This document shows positions 47,152-56,901 of a DNA stretch of 64,000 bases, one piece after another (within the stretch, counting starts at the first letter, position 1; every line of letters starts with the position of its first letter). The stretch comes from Oscarella lobularis. Its lineage: Eukaryota > Porifera > Homoscleromorpha > Homosclerophorida > Oscarellidae. The stretch covers positions 310,001-374,000 of the forward strand of contig NC_089194.1 in NCBI RefSeq assembly GCF_947507565.1. The letters run 5' to 3'. The notes under the pieces were generated by a model. That model saw nothing but the letters and a program-made list of their open reading frames with translations, had not been told where the DNA came from and did not search any database. The position numbers were made by a program, and so were the translations under genes.

Positions 47152-47739
47152 AGCACAGACTAAAGCACAGGATATCCTTGAGGCACCTAATATTTATCAT
47201 TACTCGTCTTGACGCTTTTGACTTTCTTTTGATTTTATATTTTTGCAGGTTACATTTTTCTACATGTTGTGACTATGTTGTGTTTGTTCTTATACGGGCG
47301 GTGCTGTCCATATTAACTGTTGTGTCCTTTTTGCAGTCGTGAATGGAGACCCTCGCGATTTCTAAGCGTACGTTTGATGATTAGGAAGGTGCACGTGCAC
47401 TCTAGATGTCATCGCTGTCACCATTTCAGCTCCTATGCAGAAAAATGATAAATGTGTCTCTGTAGTCAGTCTATACTTTACCATAGAGTTCTTAACTTAC
47501 ACTGAGCTTGTATAGTTTATTACTGCTCTAAAACACGTCCGATATCGAGTGAGTCGCCCCTAAGTCGATGGTGCATGCAGGTCGCGCGCGAGTGTCGTCG
47601 CCGAAATAGCGAAGCGCCTGGCGGTTTTCGTCTTTTACTAAACGCTTTTACACTTTTGGTCTTGAATGCATCCCCTGAGGCGGGCGAAAAGCAATCGAAA
47701 AGCCGAATTTATTCTCATTCCTAGAAGTAATCCGGGATG
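47152..47739. other. intergenic, 3' flank of the ankyrin-kinase gene
   Basis: No coding feature recognised. Contains the 3' untranslated region of the kinase gene. Confidence 0.4.
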
Positions 47740-48129
47740 TTAACGGTTTATCATTTCGCGTCCGAATCCGGTCCCATCGCGGCAATCGTCGGTGTTCTGG
47801 GCGTTCGAATGCGTTCTTAGTCGGTTTCTCTCGCCGTTGAAACGGCGAAAAAGGTGTAAAGCCTTCTCAAAGGAGCAAATGAAAGCCTTTCTTCCTGCCC
47901 TCCCGGATATCGATTGTTCATTTCCTCGCCCAAAGTCGATAAGCGCTCCGTGACAGCCTAAAACTGCTTCGGCGACGAGCTCAGGGCCGTTGATCAAAGA
48001 GTATGCATGCAGGTAGACCTGAAGTGAGCCAGACAATATTCGATTTTTCGATATAGGGGACGAACGTACATATTGCGTCATCATCATCTCCGAATATGAA
48101 TTTGAACGACAAGGCTTGCCTATTTGCAT
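47740..48129 (-). CDS. unknown protein, two-copy family
   Basis: Open frame of 129 codons on the minus strand. The only support for coding is a conserved counterpart at 12950-13110 on the other strand: CSFE-x4-L-H-x-F, RxNxERNxxRTH and NTDDCRDG(T/S)GFGR are shared, with most differences conservative. The N-terminal half (SLINGPELVAEAVLGCHG) has no counterpart found. No signal peptide or membrane segment. Family unknown; it may be a fragment of a repeat-borne protein. Start uncertain, as it could be one exon of a longer gene. Confidence 0.35.
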   Translation of the reverse strand: MQIGKPCRSNSYSEMMMTQYVRSSPISKNRILSGSLQVYLHAYSLINGPELVAEAVLGCHGALIDFGRGNEQSISGRAGRKAFICSFEKALHLFRRFNGERNRLRTHSNAQNTDDCRDGTGFGREMINR

Positions 48130-48534
48130 CCGTCTTGCATGGAGCTCTTCACGTTTTCTTCAACGTCGTTTTCATAAGGAACGAAAACATCACTTCACGT
48201 CTCGATCAACCCCGGAGAAACTAGATCGATCCTTGCTGTCTGGAGCCCAGCATTTTTAAATGATTTCTCCATTCATCGGCCTGTGGATCGGCTGTCGTCA
48301 AGTATTCGGGGTTGGTATATGACAGCCGATCCGACGCGAACCTGTCAGAAGGAGGTATTTTCTATTTCCAAATTTTTCACATAACAATTCCGTAACTAAT
48401 TAGAAATTTTTAGATTTTCGTGTTCTTTTTTTACCTGTATACGTCAACAGAGGTTCCATAGCGTTTGTGTGTCAGCACCTAGCTCTGAGCCAGGCCGTCC
48501 TTTGGTTGAGAAGGTGCTCCGAGCTCATTCATGT

Positions 48535-48640
48535 TGTACAGGTCATCTGAGTTTGCGTGAGTGCTACTTACTCAAACTCAGATTTAGATCCGCCTCTATC
48601 GCTAGAACGCCTACTGTAGGCGTTCTAACGATAGAAGCAC
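48535..48640. repeat. two adjacent strong hairpins
   Basis: First: 'ctgagtttgcgtgagtg' pairs with 'actcaaactcag' (about 48547-48580). Second: 'ctatcgctagaacgcctac' faces 'gtaggcgttctaacgatag' with essentially no loop (about 48595-48635). Neither is followed by a T tract, so a bacterial-type terminator role is not suggested. Possibly the core of a small palindromic element. Confidence 0.7.
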
Positions 48641-49829
48641 ATCTACATCTACCGTGTCCTCATGAGGAATGATAAGTGCCTGAGGGAAACAAGGTGCTAA
48701 GCATGGTCCTTTCTCAATGAGACATTCTGCTGCAAAGAAATAAGCAAGCAAACACTCCGTAATACTCTATGCACTATGCACTGTACGCTATTTTATAACG
48801 CTCATCTCTTATTCTTTTAGGCAAAAACTAACATAAAGGTGTGACTACTGAGAAACTGACCGTAATCAGGGTTTGAACAGTTATCCTGCAGCCGTCTCCT
48901 TCTGAAGGCGTTTCGTACTGGTCTTTCTCCTTTGCGAGCTTCAAAAGTAGTGAAGTAGACAAACATTTGTGTCTTTTATAAACTCTAAGTTATAGTTTGC
49001 TTTACAGTGACGAAGAAATGAAAAAGGTGCGGCGACGGAGTGGCAACAACGAAACCAACGTATGTACAGTATTATTTTAGGGAGAATTGGCGAAGAAGAA
49101 GTTTTCCTGTCATTGATGGAAGCACTCAGGCTCAAGAAGAATTTTCCGAAGTTTCCATCCACCTCCGGGCCCTGAGGTGATTAAACAAAACCGGCCCAAC
49201 TCTTGAGCCAGAGAGGTGAAACGTGGCTCGAACGCAGGGGATTCAATCCCCTACTCCAGTGGCATGAGTGATAAACTGCCACCCCACTTGGGCAAGACGC
49301 GGTGGGTTACAATAGCGGTCCCCCTGGAATCAGGCCGGCAGAACTCACATCCGAGCGCTGCCGGTCCCAGGCGTCCGAGCCGGGAGACTAAATAGGCTCT
49401 AACTCCGACGGGGGAGTAGTGAGGTTGACCCCCACCCAACCGAAGTCTGCACGCACCCTTGCGGTGTGTGCAGGTGGACAGCAGAACAGGAGACACTTAC
49501 GCGCAAATTTTTCCTTAATTTCCGGTTTATTTCCGGGTTTTATTTACAAAATCTTCTATGTTTATGTTGTTTGCGATGCAGTTTTTCTTTGTGCACACAA
49601 GGCCCCGAAGCAGTTTAAACTTTAATGCAATGGTCGTGCTCAGGACCCTGTCGCATCTACTCTACCTATGGTAGTAAACTACTTTCACTACTACTACTAT
49701 AATAACTACTAAAAGACTGTCATATAAAAAAATAAGGAGCCTACAAAGACGCTTTCTCTCCTTCTCATTTCTTCACGAAGTTCTGACGCAATAAGAGAGT
49801 TCCATACGAGAATGTTCCCAAGATCTACC
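48641..49829. other. intergenic, includes a possible SINE-like segment
   Basis: No gene recognised. 49160-49500 is GC-rich and unlike its surroundings. On the minus strand it contains 'gcgttcgagccacg', which fits the RNA polymerase III B-box consensus, next to the palindrome 'ggggattgaatcccc'. A tRNA-derived SINE is possible, but no convincing A box at the right spacing was found. Confidence 0.3.
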
Positions 49830-50630
49830 TAGGAGGAGACCATAGCAGTTTCTTGGACTATCTCACATCGGCTCACTTTCTTCGTCGGCTTCTGAAACTT
49901 TTCCGCGTTTTCCGTGCTCTTTTTGAAAGAAGGCGCTTCTTTCAAAACATTCAACCCGCCTGGCAGATGAGTAGAGTTGCTGTCAATGATATCCCCTGTG
50001 CATTATTTCCATGACGACAAAAGGTGTAACTTTTCACCTCCAGAATACATGACAACATTCGGATGACGAATCGTTTTCATTACTCCAATTTATCGAGCAA
50101 ATTCGGCTCAACAGCGTTTAATGATCTGCATTTGATAGAACTGTAGTCGTTTGATGGCCACTACTATTTCTGTCTATGTACCGTGGTATAACTCCCCGTA
50201 GGCTCCTCAGATCTCTGTATCCAAACGTTTGTCAAATTTAATTTCTTCAATTCCTATATTCGATACGTTTTCAAAATTTTTTAAATTGGCTTTCTTACGC
50301 TTTTTGTTGTTGTACAATTTGTACAGGATTATTGAAACTCCCATGACAACTACCAGCAGAATTGCTCCAGTCAAAGACAGCGACGCAGTTCGAATTTTGG
50401 AAGAGACCGTGCAGTACCCTTCACTGTCTCCGGAGCTACACATGCGTATTTGGCACGTACCTTGTTTTCAACGCTTGCGGCCATCTTCAGAGTAGATGTT
50501 CCACTCTAAAAAAGACGTTGATCCGTTAGTGTTGTAGGCACGCCGGAAGCGCAACACTCTTAGCCATTGAATGAATAGCTCCCTGGAGAGCAGTTTCTGC
50601 GACAATCATAATCTTCCAATTCGCCCGGGA
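49830..50630 (-). pseudogene. receptor-kinase pseudogene, inverted partial copy of the 52180 gene
   Basis: Minus-strand sequence follows the gene at 52180-55689 from its cysteine-rich region through the transmembrane segment (SLTGAILLVVVMGVSIILY versus SSTGAILLVVVTGISIILY) into the kinase (EEIKFDKRLDTEI, VAIKRLQFYQMQIIK, MKTIRHPNVVM), then 'aatgcacaggggat' and the activation-loop words 'gaaagaagcgccttct'. Stops interrupt it (after RLDTEI and within the N-lobe) and parts are deleted. The two copies are head to head about 1.6 kb apart. Confidence 0.85.
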
Positions 50631-50674
50631 ATAATAATTGTATTATGTATAGTACTTATAGTGAGTATTTACTG

Positions 50675-51355
50675 GTAGGGCCCCCAATAGGGTGGGCATC
50701 GCATGTGCATTTCTTCATCTCTTCTTCGTCGCCGAACTAGAGAAATAGAGAAAGGGAATGAAATAAAACGAACGGCGGGTTAACGCGATGAGGGATTGCT
50801 TAGATGCGAGCGGATTATACTCGCGTCGTTTCGTCCGCGCGCGTGGCGAAAAGCCAATGGGGATTACAAACAGCTAACGTCACGCATTGCTTCGACGCGC
50901 GATAGGTGTGCGAGCTCCGACGGACATGATCGACAACGAGTATGATCACTGAGAAAGTATAACGTAGACAACGCTTACCAAAGCGCGATCCCAACGGCAA
51001 ATCTGAGTCTGCATGCGCCTCACAGCCGCGTTAGAGTCGCCGAGATGAGCACGCGGCGCGGTAGGAACAAGGATTCAGGAGGGAGAGTAGAGACAAAGAA
51101 ACACTTCAGTTAAACTCCCGGACATTGACACCCCGCCAAAAGGGGGCGACCAATGAGAGGAGCTAGCGTGGCCCACGTGAGAAACGGCTAGATCTATAAG
51201 AGTTCACATCATGTATGCGCATCCATTATCTACCAATCCGTTACTAGTATGACGACGGCGACGATGCATACAGTGTAAAGTTCATGATGACCAACAACAA
51301 TCATACAAGCCCACCACAAAAAGGGACTTCACGAAACGAAGTCCAATGACACTTA
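50675..51355. repeat. dispersed repeat about 0.7 kb, copy 2
   Basis: Collinear with 1645-2395: 'gatgagggattgcttagatg', 'cgaccaatgagaggagc', 'gcccacgtgagaaac', 'aatcatacaagcccacca'. Same orientation as copy 1. Confidence 0.75.
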
Positions 51356-51357
51356 GC

Positions 51358-51420
51358 CTCCCAGACCTTCTCTCGCGTGCTATAGGGTGGGCGTGCCGGG
51401 CGCGAGAGAAGGTCTGGGCA
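51358..51420. repeat. hairpin with 18-bp perfect arms
   Basis: 'cccagaccttctctcgcg' and 'cgcgagagaaggtctggg' are exact reverse complements, separated by about 25 bp. It follows directly on the dispersed repeat copy 2, so it may mark an element end. Confidence 0.8.
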
Positions 51421-52179
51421 CGCTCCTCATGCAGGCCTGTTCCTTTGATCTCAATTGACATATCAGAGCACTTCTTTCGCGCCCGGCAGGTCTGGGACTC
51501 CAAGACTATACGATGGACAGACTACATGTCTTAGCTTTGTATATTCCTCTTGGACTAAAGGCAGGGAAGGCGTGAAGACATGGTATTTATGACGTACGTT
51601 CACAAGAATGCAATTTGTCTGAGAATGTCACGTGATATCTATAGATACATGCATGTCTAGTAGAAGGTCAGAAACGTGAAAATTGAATCAAAACAGAAAA
51701 AAACAACGGGTGGAGAAATCATGCACGGGTTGATCACTAGCCTCAACGTTTATATAGACCTAACCCGTACTATTTCTTACTCTCGTCAGAGCAGAAAACG
51801 CAATAGAAACAGTAGTTATTAGTAATGGTAGCAATACCATAAACTACCGCCACTGCATTGCCAAATACTAAGCAACTCAGAGCAAGGGCCATTGCTGCAA
51901 TCATTATTGCAGTAATTATTACTGCAGCTGACTTTTGACACGATTATAGCGACATAGCTCCCACCCATCCCAAGATCACGTGCCACAATTTCTGTAATCC
52001 GCCTTGAAAGCAGAAAAGACACTAAGCGTCTCCTTTATCGGCGGGGAAAGACTTTCCCTGATCATAGAAATGCCATTCGAGGGCAACTGATCTTTGTGCA
52101 ACTTATTGAAAGCAATTCGATGACGAGTCTTTTGCTTTCAGTGTCTCGTGAGTAAGGTCACAAGATCGTCATCATAGAG
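51421..52179. other. intergenic, promoter side of the receptor kinase
   Basis: Contains a palindromic run 'ctgcaatcattattgcagt' with 'aattattactgcag' near 51893-51930. No coding feature recognised. The promoter of the kinase gene should lie here. Confidence 0.4.
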
Positions 52180-55100
52180 ATGAAGCCGCAGCTTTTGCGC
52201 CTTCTTACCGTTCTCTCACTGATTACGTTTTACGAGTACTTCGCACTTGCCCTTCTTAAGTCCATCGATTACCCTCCCAAATGTTCTACACAATCGGTTG
52301 CAAACGGTTACTTTCCGAAAGGTTGCTATGTCGACATAGACGACGTCGTCACTCGCCCTTTTTGCAGCAAGAAGTCAGTGGAGCCAAAATTGTCAGTAAC
52401 AGCTGTCAGATTTCCTAATAGCAACGAAACAAATTTGTACCTTTGGAACTGGGAGCAAAAAGTATCCGTTTTTGATTTTCTCTATAGCTCAAAGATGGGG
52501 GTATGGATGAGCAGTATTAGAAGAAACTATTTCCCGAAGTTTAATAAAAACAATTTCATGGTTTCGTTATGTTCTAGATTTATTGTTTACTATGACTCTG
52601 ATGACGGAGTACTAGTATGCACATTTTTGTATAGAATTCCTGTTCTTTGCAATAGCTATGGTGCTCCAACTACACAAATCGTGCATCAGTATGTTAAAGT
52701 TGTTGAGCCTAACATTACTTCTGTTTGCAACGAAACTGTTATTCTCTTTGCTACAAACAAAGATAAAAACGAAATTTGGAAACTAAAATACTTTTATGAT
52801 CATCAATTCTACTTTGATGGATGGTCAAAAGTCAACGTTACAAATGCATCAACTATCGAGCCAAAATTTCGTGACTCCAACATTGCAATATCTTTCAAAG
52901 AAAGAATACTTTATATCGTCGGAAATAACAAGACGTCTTCCAGTCAGTTAAGAGAAGTCTGGCTTTTTGACGCATCAAACATAACGTGGAGCAAGATCAG
53001 CATGATCTCAGTGCCGTATGGAGAAGAGAAACTAATTGGCCATTGTCTTCAAAACAATAAACTTTTATTGATCTGCTCTTCTGTGTCCTGCTCAAAGTAC
53101 AGCTACGGCTTAAACGGCTGGTCAAATGATCAAAATGTCGTTTTTTCGATGCAAAGTACTTTGCCTAAAAGAGAATTTTCTTTTGCAGTTATCGAAAGAA
53201 GCATCATCATTATAAACAATTGCGTGTTCTACAATTTGACGTTTACCAAGACAAAAACAATCGTTAGAGAACTTCGCAACAACGCAAAAACTTATCTAAC
53301 GTTTGAAAAGGCAAGGAGCGTCCTTTCAGTTCGTTTAAATCTCTACTATTATTTCCTAATATTTCCAAGAAAAAAGTCAGAAGAACCCGTACTTGCTTTG
53401 CACTACCCAAGCGAAGAAATGCCGGCTAGAATGCAATTCGAAGTTCTTTTGAGCCAGCCAAATTTGCCTCAGCTTTCCGGCTGTACCTTATCGGCATTGG
53501 AACCATATTCTTATCTTATTGTTTATGGAGGAGTGAAGGGTGATTGGAATTTTAGTAAAAGTCTACCTCAATCAGAAAAAGAACTAAATGGGTTTATCTG
53601 GTCAATTTATCCATTTTCGTACACTGGTTGGTCCACGGATTCGTTCTATTTGGAAGACTTGCCCCCTCCAAGATTTCAACATAGCGCCTCAACAACAAAC
53701 AATGGCTTATTTGTATATGGAGGGCTAGGATTTCGAAAAGGGAAGCTGGAAGTTTTCAATGACCTTTGGCAACTTAAACTAGATTCTTCAAATAATTGGC
53801 ATTGGTCATTACTTGTTCCAAATAAAACATCTGGGCCTCTTCCATATATGTTTGGGCATACTGTGAGTTGGTTTCAAAATCCGTATAGCAATGAGAATAT
53901 TGTATTCGGTTGTGAAAGATCTCGGCTTGAAGAAATCTGCAACAGTACCAATGCTTACATAGTTACCTTTGAGAACAACTCGACTTGGAGTAAAGTTTCG
54001 ACAGGCAACACTCAACCATCTTTACATGACAGAACGTTTCCAGAGCTTTCACCTATCTCCTGCTGCAGCAATTATAATCTCATCAATATAGCAAAAAACG
54101 ACAACATATTTACTGGTTACTGGCTCCCTTTCCTGAAAAGTTTGCAAGGCGTTCTTCTTTCTCTAGCCTACATCAAACATAATTTGGTAGCAGTTTTCCT
54201 AGTGTCAGATGGCACAATTGACGATCCTGAGTACAAGTACTACATAACAAAAATGGTATGCCCTGACGGGTCGGAAAAAATAGATGACTACAAGTATGGC
54301 AAGTTCGGTTGCAGCCGTTGCACTTCTGGAAGCTATTCCTTTAATGGCTCTCAGTGTTTAAACTGTCCTTTTGGAGTAAAAACAGCGAAAAACGGATCAG
54401 CATCTATTTTAGAGTGCAAGATCTGCACTGAAGAAGGCCGCAGGCGTTGCCAACAAGGTACATGCCTTGTAACAAATAACAGAATGAAATGCGTTTGCAA
54501 CCCCGGATACAATCGCGACAGTGAAGGGTACTGCACGGTCAAGTCAAAAATTCAAATTGCCTCGCTGTCTTCGACTGGAGCAATTCTGCTGGTAGTTGTC
54601 ACGGGAATTTCAATTATCCTATACAAGCTGTACCAAATCAAAAAGCGAAACGAGGCTAATATAAAAAGTTTTGAAAACGTGTGGAATATAGGATTTGAAG
54701 AAATAAAATTTGACAAACGTTTGGACACGGAGATCTCAGGAGCCTATGGAGAGGTTTACCGCGGTACATACCGGCAAATAGCAGTAGCAATAAAAAAACT
54801 TCAGCTCTATCAAATGCAAATTATTAAACGAAGTCGGGCAGAATTTGCGCGCGAAATAGAGGTCATGAAAACAATTCGTCATCCTAATGTTGTGATGTTT
54901 TTCGGAGGCGGAAAGTTTCGAGATGGTACACCTTTTCTCGTAATGGAACTAATGCACAGGGGATCGCTGACAGCGATTTTACACAACAGTTCTATCGTCC
55001 TTCAAAACGAGACTAAGTTCTCATTCGCTTTGGATGGAGCAAGAGGAATGAGCTATCTTCATCGGATGAATCCTCCGCGGGTTCACCGTGACTTGAAGAG

Positions 55101-55689
55101 CGCCAATCTGCTCGTCAGTTTAGATTGGACTGTTCGTGTTGCTGATTTTGGCTCTGCAAGGCTGGTGGAATCTTCGAAAGAAGCGCCTTCTCGTAGAAAG
55201 GATCAAAGACAGCGCGGAAGAAGAGTCTCAGAAACAGACATTGAAATCGAACCGCTGCTAGATAGTCAACGCACTGCGATGACTCTGGAAGTTGGCACGA
55301 TGCAATGGCTTGCCCCAGAGGTGCTAGCACGCAAGTCGTACGGAGCTTCTGTCGACGTATACAGGTAAGACACATGAAACGTTCTTTCAGCCTATGAACT
55401 GACTTTTAGTTACGGAGTTGTTATGTGGGAGATTTGGACAAGGAAAATACCTCACTCCGATAGTGGTTACAGATTTGCATCTGATCTTAAGGCGGCTGTC
55501 ATTGAAGGATATCGACCCAACATGCCCGACGACTGTCCAGAGGCCTATGCAGAAATCATTAAAAAATGCTGGGCTCCAGACGGCAAAAATCGACCAAGTT
55601 TCTCTGAGGTCGAGGCGTCCATTAATGTTTTACTTTCTTCTGAATACGACGTCGAAGAAAACATGAAGGACCCAAACGAACACAAGTAG
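52180..55689 (+). CDS. transmembrane receptor kinase with kelch-like ectodomain and TKL-type kinase
   Basis: Two exons (52180-55364 and 55410-55689) give 1154 aa. A signal peptide comes first (MKPQLLRLLTVLSLITFYEY). The ectodomain of about 750 residues shows kelch/galactose-oxidase-like blades (LPPPRFQHSASTTNNGLFVY, GGLGFRKG..FNDLWQL, LYLWNWE) and many N-glycosylation sites. A cysteine-rich EGF/TNFR-like stretch follows (CSRCTSGSYSFNGSQCLNC, CVCNPGYNRDSEGYC), then one membrane helix at about 791-815. The kinase (about 845-1140) has VAIKK, RHPNVVMFFG, HRDLKSANLL, DFGSAR and WLAPEV: all catalytic residues present, and HRDLKSAN points to serine/threonine TKL-type rather than tyrosine kinase. Between DFG and APE is an Arg-rich insert of about 40 residues. 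Likely a cell-surface sensor. A broken inverted copy lies just upstream. Confidence 0.88.
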
Positions 55690-56149
55690 CTAAAAAAGAA
55701 ACGTACTCTTAATTCATATATGTATGCTGTACTGCGTGTAGTTCCTTTTGTAGTTCGCTTTAGATGAGACCCCTATCACAGTATCAAGGTCCCTCATTGT
55801 AATTATGGAAGAAAATTTAACTCACTTTGACATTTTTCTATCACTGAATCATCGAAAAAGCTGCGCTTATCCTCTAATGCGCTGCAACGGAGATCGTCGC
55901 GCTTCAAGTCGATTCTCTTGGTCGCGCGAGTCTCGTAGTTGAAGGAATAGTTGGAGTGCAGAAGTTTTCAGAACGCTTTTCGACTGTCGGTCAAGCTAGA
56001 ACGGCCCCTCTGGCACGGTTTCTCGCGATAAATCACCCTAAGCTTCGCATTGGAAACAGCTAGGTAGACTAAATAGTCTCTAGCCATATCCCGTCTACCG
56101 CTTCTTCAACCGAGAAAAACGAATGTGATTGGACCGTTCGGAGAGATCG
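55690..56149. other. intergenic, no feature recognised
   Basis: 3' flank of the receptor kinase gene. No AATAAA close to the stop and no repeat recognised. Confidence 0.4.
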
Positions 56150-56480
56150 TGCCTCGACGCCCGCCAGCTGTACGTGCCGCGAACGGACCACGATCAACAA
56201 CGCGCTTACAGCTAGCGAAGCGCCGAAAGGGACCGTATATATAGACTACGTGCTTCGGCTCGCTTACCAATTATCGCCGCCAAAGCCGAGCTGCATGCGC
56301 CTTGTAGAGGTGATGAGGTCGGTTGAGACGAGGATAAGGCGAGATTGGGCTTCGGGAATGGGGAGATATGGAGATGGCGACCGAGACAAAGAGACACTTC
56401 AGTCTGCATGACCCGGACTGAAGCACCTCGGCGACCAATGAGGAGAACTTGCGCGGTCACGTGAGAGGTGAGCAGATTAA
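56150..56480. repeat. dispersed repeat, partial copy 3
   Basis: It matches the right half of copies 1 and 2: 'caaagagacacttcag', then 'gcgaccaatgaggagaac', 'gcggtcacgtgagaggt' and 'gagcagatta'. The left half is absent or too diverged. Confidence 0.65.
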
Positions 56481-56901
56481 ATAGCTTCTAAATACATCTA
56501 AGCTGTTTATGACTCTATGCGAATGCATACGTACGCTTTACATTTACCAGTGTTATAGTTCTGTGGCAAAAAAGGTAATTATAGTCCTTCAAGATCAGAT
56601 CAGATGCATTCCTCTTGAAAGAAAGAGGCAACTCTAACTAGAAAGACTAGGAAGGAATCTCTTCGACATACTTTTAGATTTTACATGCAATGACTGCAAC
56701 AGCAAGAAAGACGTGCGTAAGGATCGATACATACATAACTTGTATATTCCTAATCTTTACCTACATCCGCTCACTCACATCTATGCTCATATCAGGCAAA
56801 GAAACACCGAAGAAAAAAAGAAAAAGAACGAGTAGCTTTACCACAGTGATTAGTCAAAGTGCTAAAGGCTCGCAGATTAGCGCTAGTCGTCATCGTATTT
56901 C

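Noticed and set aside
49160-49500. tRNA gene or SINE
   Set aside because: A B-box-like word and a palindrome are present, but no cloverleaf or properly spaced A box; left as a possibility only.
51819-52022. 67-codon Cys/Ser-rich minus-strand frame upstream of the receptor kinase
   Set aside because: It runs through a palindromic AT-rich tract and shows no signal peptide or family pattern.
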